Assembly (NCBI GenBank): GCA_023954715.1
Contig: JAGSHD010000005.1
Location: 62,001-126,000, forward strand
Source of the DNA: Candidatus Cloacimonadota bacterium
GTDB taxonomy: Bacteria; Muiribacteriota; UBA6191
Direction: 5' to 3'
DNA length: 64,000 bases
Shown: piece after piece, positions 62,522 through 64,000 of the stretch
How the letters are laid out: each line of letters begins with the position of its first letter
Position numbering within the stretch: position 1 is the stretch's first letter
Made by a program: the position numbers and the translations under genes
Notes under the pieces: generated by a model
The model's database searches: none
What the model was told of the DNA's origin: nothing
Seen by the model: the letters and a program-made list of their open reading frames with translations, nothing else

Positions 62522-64000
62522 ATGATCGTATCCATGAAAAAATTAAGCATATTTTTAGTTGTTGCATTTACCATGTTTGGCAGTGCTTTTGCTATATCTG
62601 ATGTAGAGATGAACATTGTTTCTAAGTTTTGGCAACTAGACTCAAAAAGTAAAAAAATCATGTCAAAAGTTGCTGATTGGGCAGTAGAGTATAATACAGA
62701 TAAGGTTATTTCTTCTGTTTCTGCTCAAGAGTTAAAAGAGCTTGTAAGAGATTCTGTAAAGCTATCAGTTGAAGCACGAAAGCTCAAAAAAATAGTTGCT
62801 GGTACTAACAACCGGATCTTGATGGATGAAAAATTCAATGAACTTGCTGAAAGTAGCAACTTGGGTGAAACAGATTTATTGAGATTAGTAGTTGGAACGG
62901 GCGTGCACTTAATCACTTATGAGCAAATGGCTTTTTTTTATGAGCTAGCAAAGAGAGATAATACCTTGAAAGCTAAGTTTAATGAAATCAATGTGTTTGG
63001 ATTACGAAATCATTATGACCGCTTAGAAAAAAACTTCTTAGGTGTTTACAAAAGAAAAAACTTCGCATTATCAATGAAAATCCTAGGTGACAATAAAGAC
63101 CAGCTAACTCGTTTACAAAGCGGAAAAGGAGAGTATCTTCATAGTATCTTAACTAGGTTAGACACTGAGCTAGCAAAAGAGCTAAAGAAAGATACAGGGT
63201 TTTTCAGTTCAATAATAAACTTAATAAAAAAAGATTGGGCATTAACAGTGTCTAGACATAACCAACGTACAAACTCTTTAATGTATTATATTTCAAAAAC
63301 ATTCGGAAACGCAGCAGGGGCTTTAAATGTTCAAAAGCTGATGAGATCGATTCCTAAAGATGAGCTAAAAAGAGTACGACTTGAGGAGCTTCAACCAGGT
63401 GATGTTGTTTTAGAAAAAACAGCTGGAGCAATTACAGATAAGTTTATTCCGGGTCATTTTGGTCATGTGGCTATGTATTTTGGTCGTCCTGATCAACTAC
63501 AAGATGTTTTACTATCTAATGGTAAAAGATTGTTAGATCACGATGTTGTAAAAAAACACTTAGATAAACTAGAAGACGGAGAGACGATTGTAGAGTCTAT
63601 CCGACCGGGTGTTACTTTAGTTAAATTAGAGCACTGGACTGTAAATGATGTTGCGATCCTAAGACCAAGTTCTTACCCAAAAGAAAAACTAGGAGATACA
63701 CTTCTAAGAGCAATTAAATATGTAGGTACAATTTATGATTTTAACTTTGATGTAAACACAAGAGAGATCATTGTATGTTCTGAATTACCTTATCAAGCTT
63801 TTGAAGGCATCAAGTTTCGTATAGCCAAAGCTGCTGGTAGATGGACCATTAGTCCTGATGACGTTGCTGTATTAGCAGGTCCTGCTGGACAAACAACTCC
63901 AAATAGACCATTTGAGTTAGTATATTTCAATAATGATGAAACAGTAATCCCTCAAAAGGATGCTTTTAAATTGTATGTTGATTTATTGACTGCTGAGAAA
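62522..64000 (+). CDS. Permuted papain-fold (YiiX/NlpC-P60-like) protein, cut by the right edge
   Basis: 493 codons are visible and the frame is open at the edge. The ATG follows AAGGA at 6 bp and opens a signal peptide (LSIFLVVAFTMFGSAFA). A helical region precedes the catalytic domain, where LQPGDVVLEKTAGAITDKF, GHFGHVAMYFG (His) and later EIIVCSELPYQAFEG (Cys) occur in the His-before-Cys order of circularly permuted NlpC/P60 (YaeF/YiiX) cysteine hydrolases. Such enzymes act on peptidoglycan peptides or amide/lipid bonds. Exported location fits a wall or surface role. Confidence 0.8.
   Translation, partial: MIVSMKKLSIFLVVAFTMFGSAFAISDVEMNIVSKFWQLDSKSKKIMSKVADWAVEYNTDKVISSVSAQELKELVRDSVKLSVEARKLKKIVAGTNNRILMDEKFNELAESSNLGETDLLRLVVGTGVHLITYEQMAFFYELAKRDNTLKAKFNEINVFGLRNHYDRLEKNFLGVYKRKNFALSMKILGDNKDQLTRLQSGKGEYLHSILTRLDTELAKELKKDTGFFSSIINLIKKDWALTVSRHNQRTNSLMYYISKTFGNAAGALNVQKLMRSIPKDELKRVRLEELQPGDVVLEKTAGAITDKFIPGHFGHVAMYFGRPDQLQDVLLSNGKRLLDHDVVKKHLDKLEDGETIVESIRPGVTLVKLEHWTVNDVAILRPSSYPKEKLGDTLLRAIKYVGTIYDFNFDVNTREIIVCSELPYQAFEGIKFRIAKAAGRWTISPDDVAVLAGPAGQTTPNRPFELVYFNNDETVIPQKDAFKLYVDLLTAEK

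Noticed and set aside
1..64000. CRISPR array or prophage
   Set aside because: No regularly spaced direct repeats with unique spacers and no phage structural or integrase genes are present.

Overview
The window reads as a chromosomal segment of an A+T-rich, free-living Gram-negative bacterium. Evidence for a Gram-negative envelope is an RND efflux pump with its periplasmic adaptor, a KdsB-like sugar-acid cytidylyltransferase, several lipoproteins and secreted proteins, and a secretin-type (STN-like) periplasmic protein. The mix of a secreted HExxH protease, peptidoglycan-directed lipoprotein, multi-domain hybrid kinases, a FapA-like protein and a MoxR/DUF58/BatA cluster would fit a Bdellovibrio/Bacteriovorax-like lineage, but that placement is inference. 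No rRNA, tRNA or CRISPR array is recognisable, and there is no phage or intact insertion sequence.

Layout. 1-2.5 kb: a minus-strand four-gene sugar-acid operon (aldolase, cytidylyltransferase, 2-hydroxyacid dehydrogenase, epimerase running off the left edge). 2.5-6.9 kb: uncharacterised membrane proteins, two small zinc-ribbon membrane proteins, a tRNA nucleotidyltransferase/poly(A) polymerase and a Fur/PerR-family regulator. 7.3-11.2 kb: MoxR-DUF58-BatA operon. 11.2-12.9 kb: a repeat-rich secreted surface protein. 13.0-14.07 kb: a gene-free stretch with its own promoter-like signal, about ten GNRA-capped hairpins, a possible end-to-end closing helix and a strong terminator: a large ornate non-coding RNA of about 1.06 kb, the most unusual object here. 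14.1-21.05 kb: an EamA transporter, then a minus-strand TetR-RND-adaptor operon that also carries a CDGSH-TIR fusion protein and an ArgO/LysE-type exporter. 21.2-24.3 kb: small proteins and a secreted metzincin-like metalloprotease. 24.6-26.5 kb: a peroxide-defence operon (rubrerythrin, rubredoxin, rubredoxin reductase) preceded by a PerR-like palindrome closely matching one upstream of the Fur-family gene. 26.6-36.4 kb: ATP-grasp ligase, secreted proteins, PfkB kinase, peptidoglycan-binding lipoprotein, divergent Old-Yellow-Enzyme/TetR pair. 36.7-42.4 kb: M42 peptidase, a 1450-residue protein with three radical-SAM cysteine motifs, and a 57-residue peptide gene. 42.4-48.2 kb: ABC-2 exporter, and an MCP-like sensor paired with a hybrid kinase. 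48.4-64 kb: methyltransferase, CYTH protein, FolC, alpha-amylase, BarA-like hybrid kinase plus CheY-like regulator, FapA-like protein, enoyl-CoA hydratase, DUF445 and S51 proteins, and a YiiX-like permuted papain-fold protein cut by the right edge.

Five copies (about 131-227 bp) of a non-autonomous mobile element lie between 21.9 and 36.2 kb, all in the same orientation. Their ends are inverted repeats starting GTAA, and four of the five are flanked by exact or decayed 8-bp direct repeats, so they look like an IS66-type MITE family. No transposase for them is present in the window.

Gene starts were adjusted where a ribosome-binding site, signal peptide or element boundary made another start more likely. 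Several real genes shorter than 60 codons or cut by the edges were added by direct reading: rubredoxin, the 57-residue peptide, a 49-residue peptide, and both edge genes.
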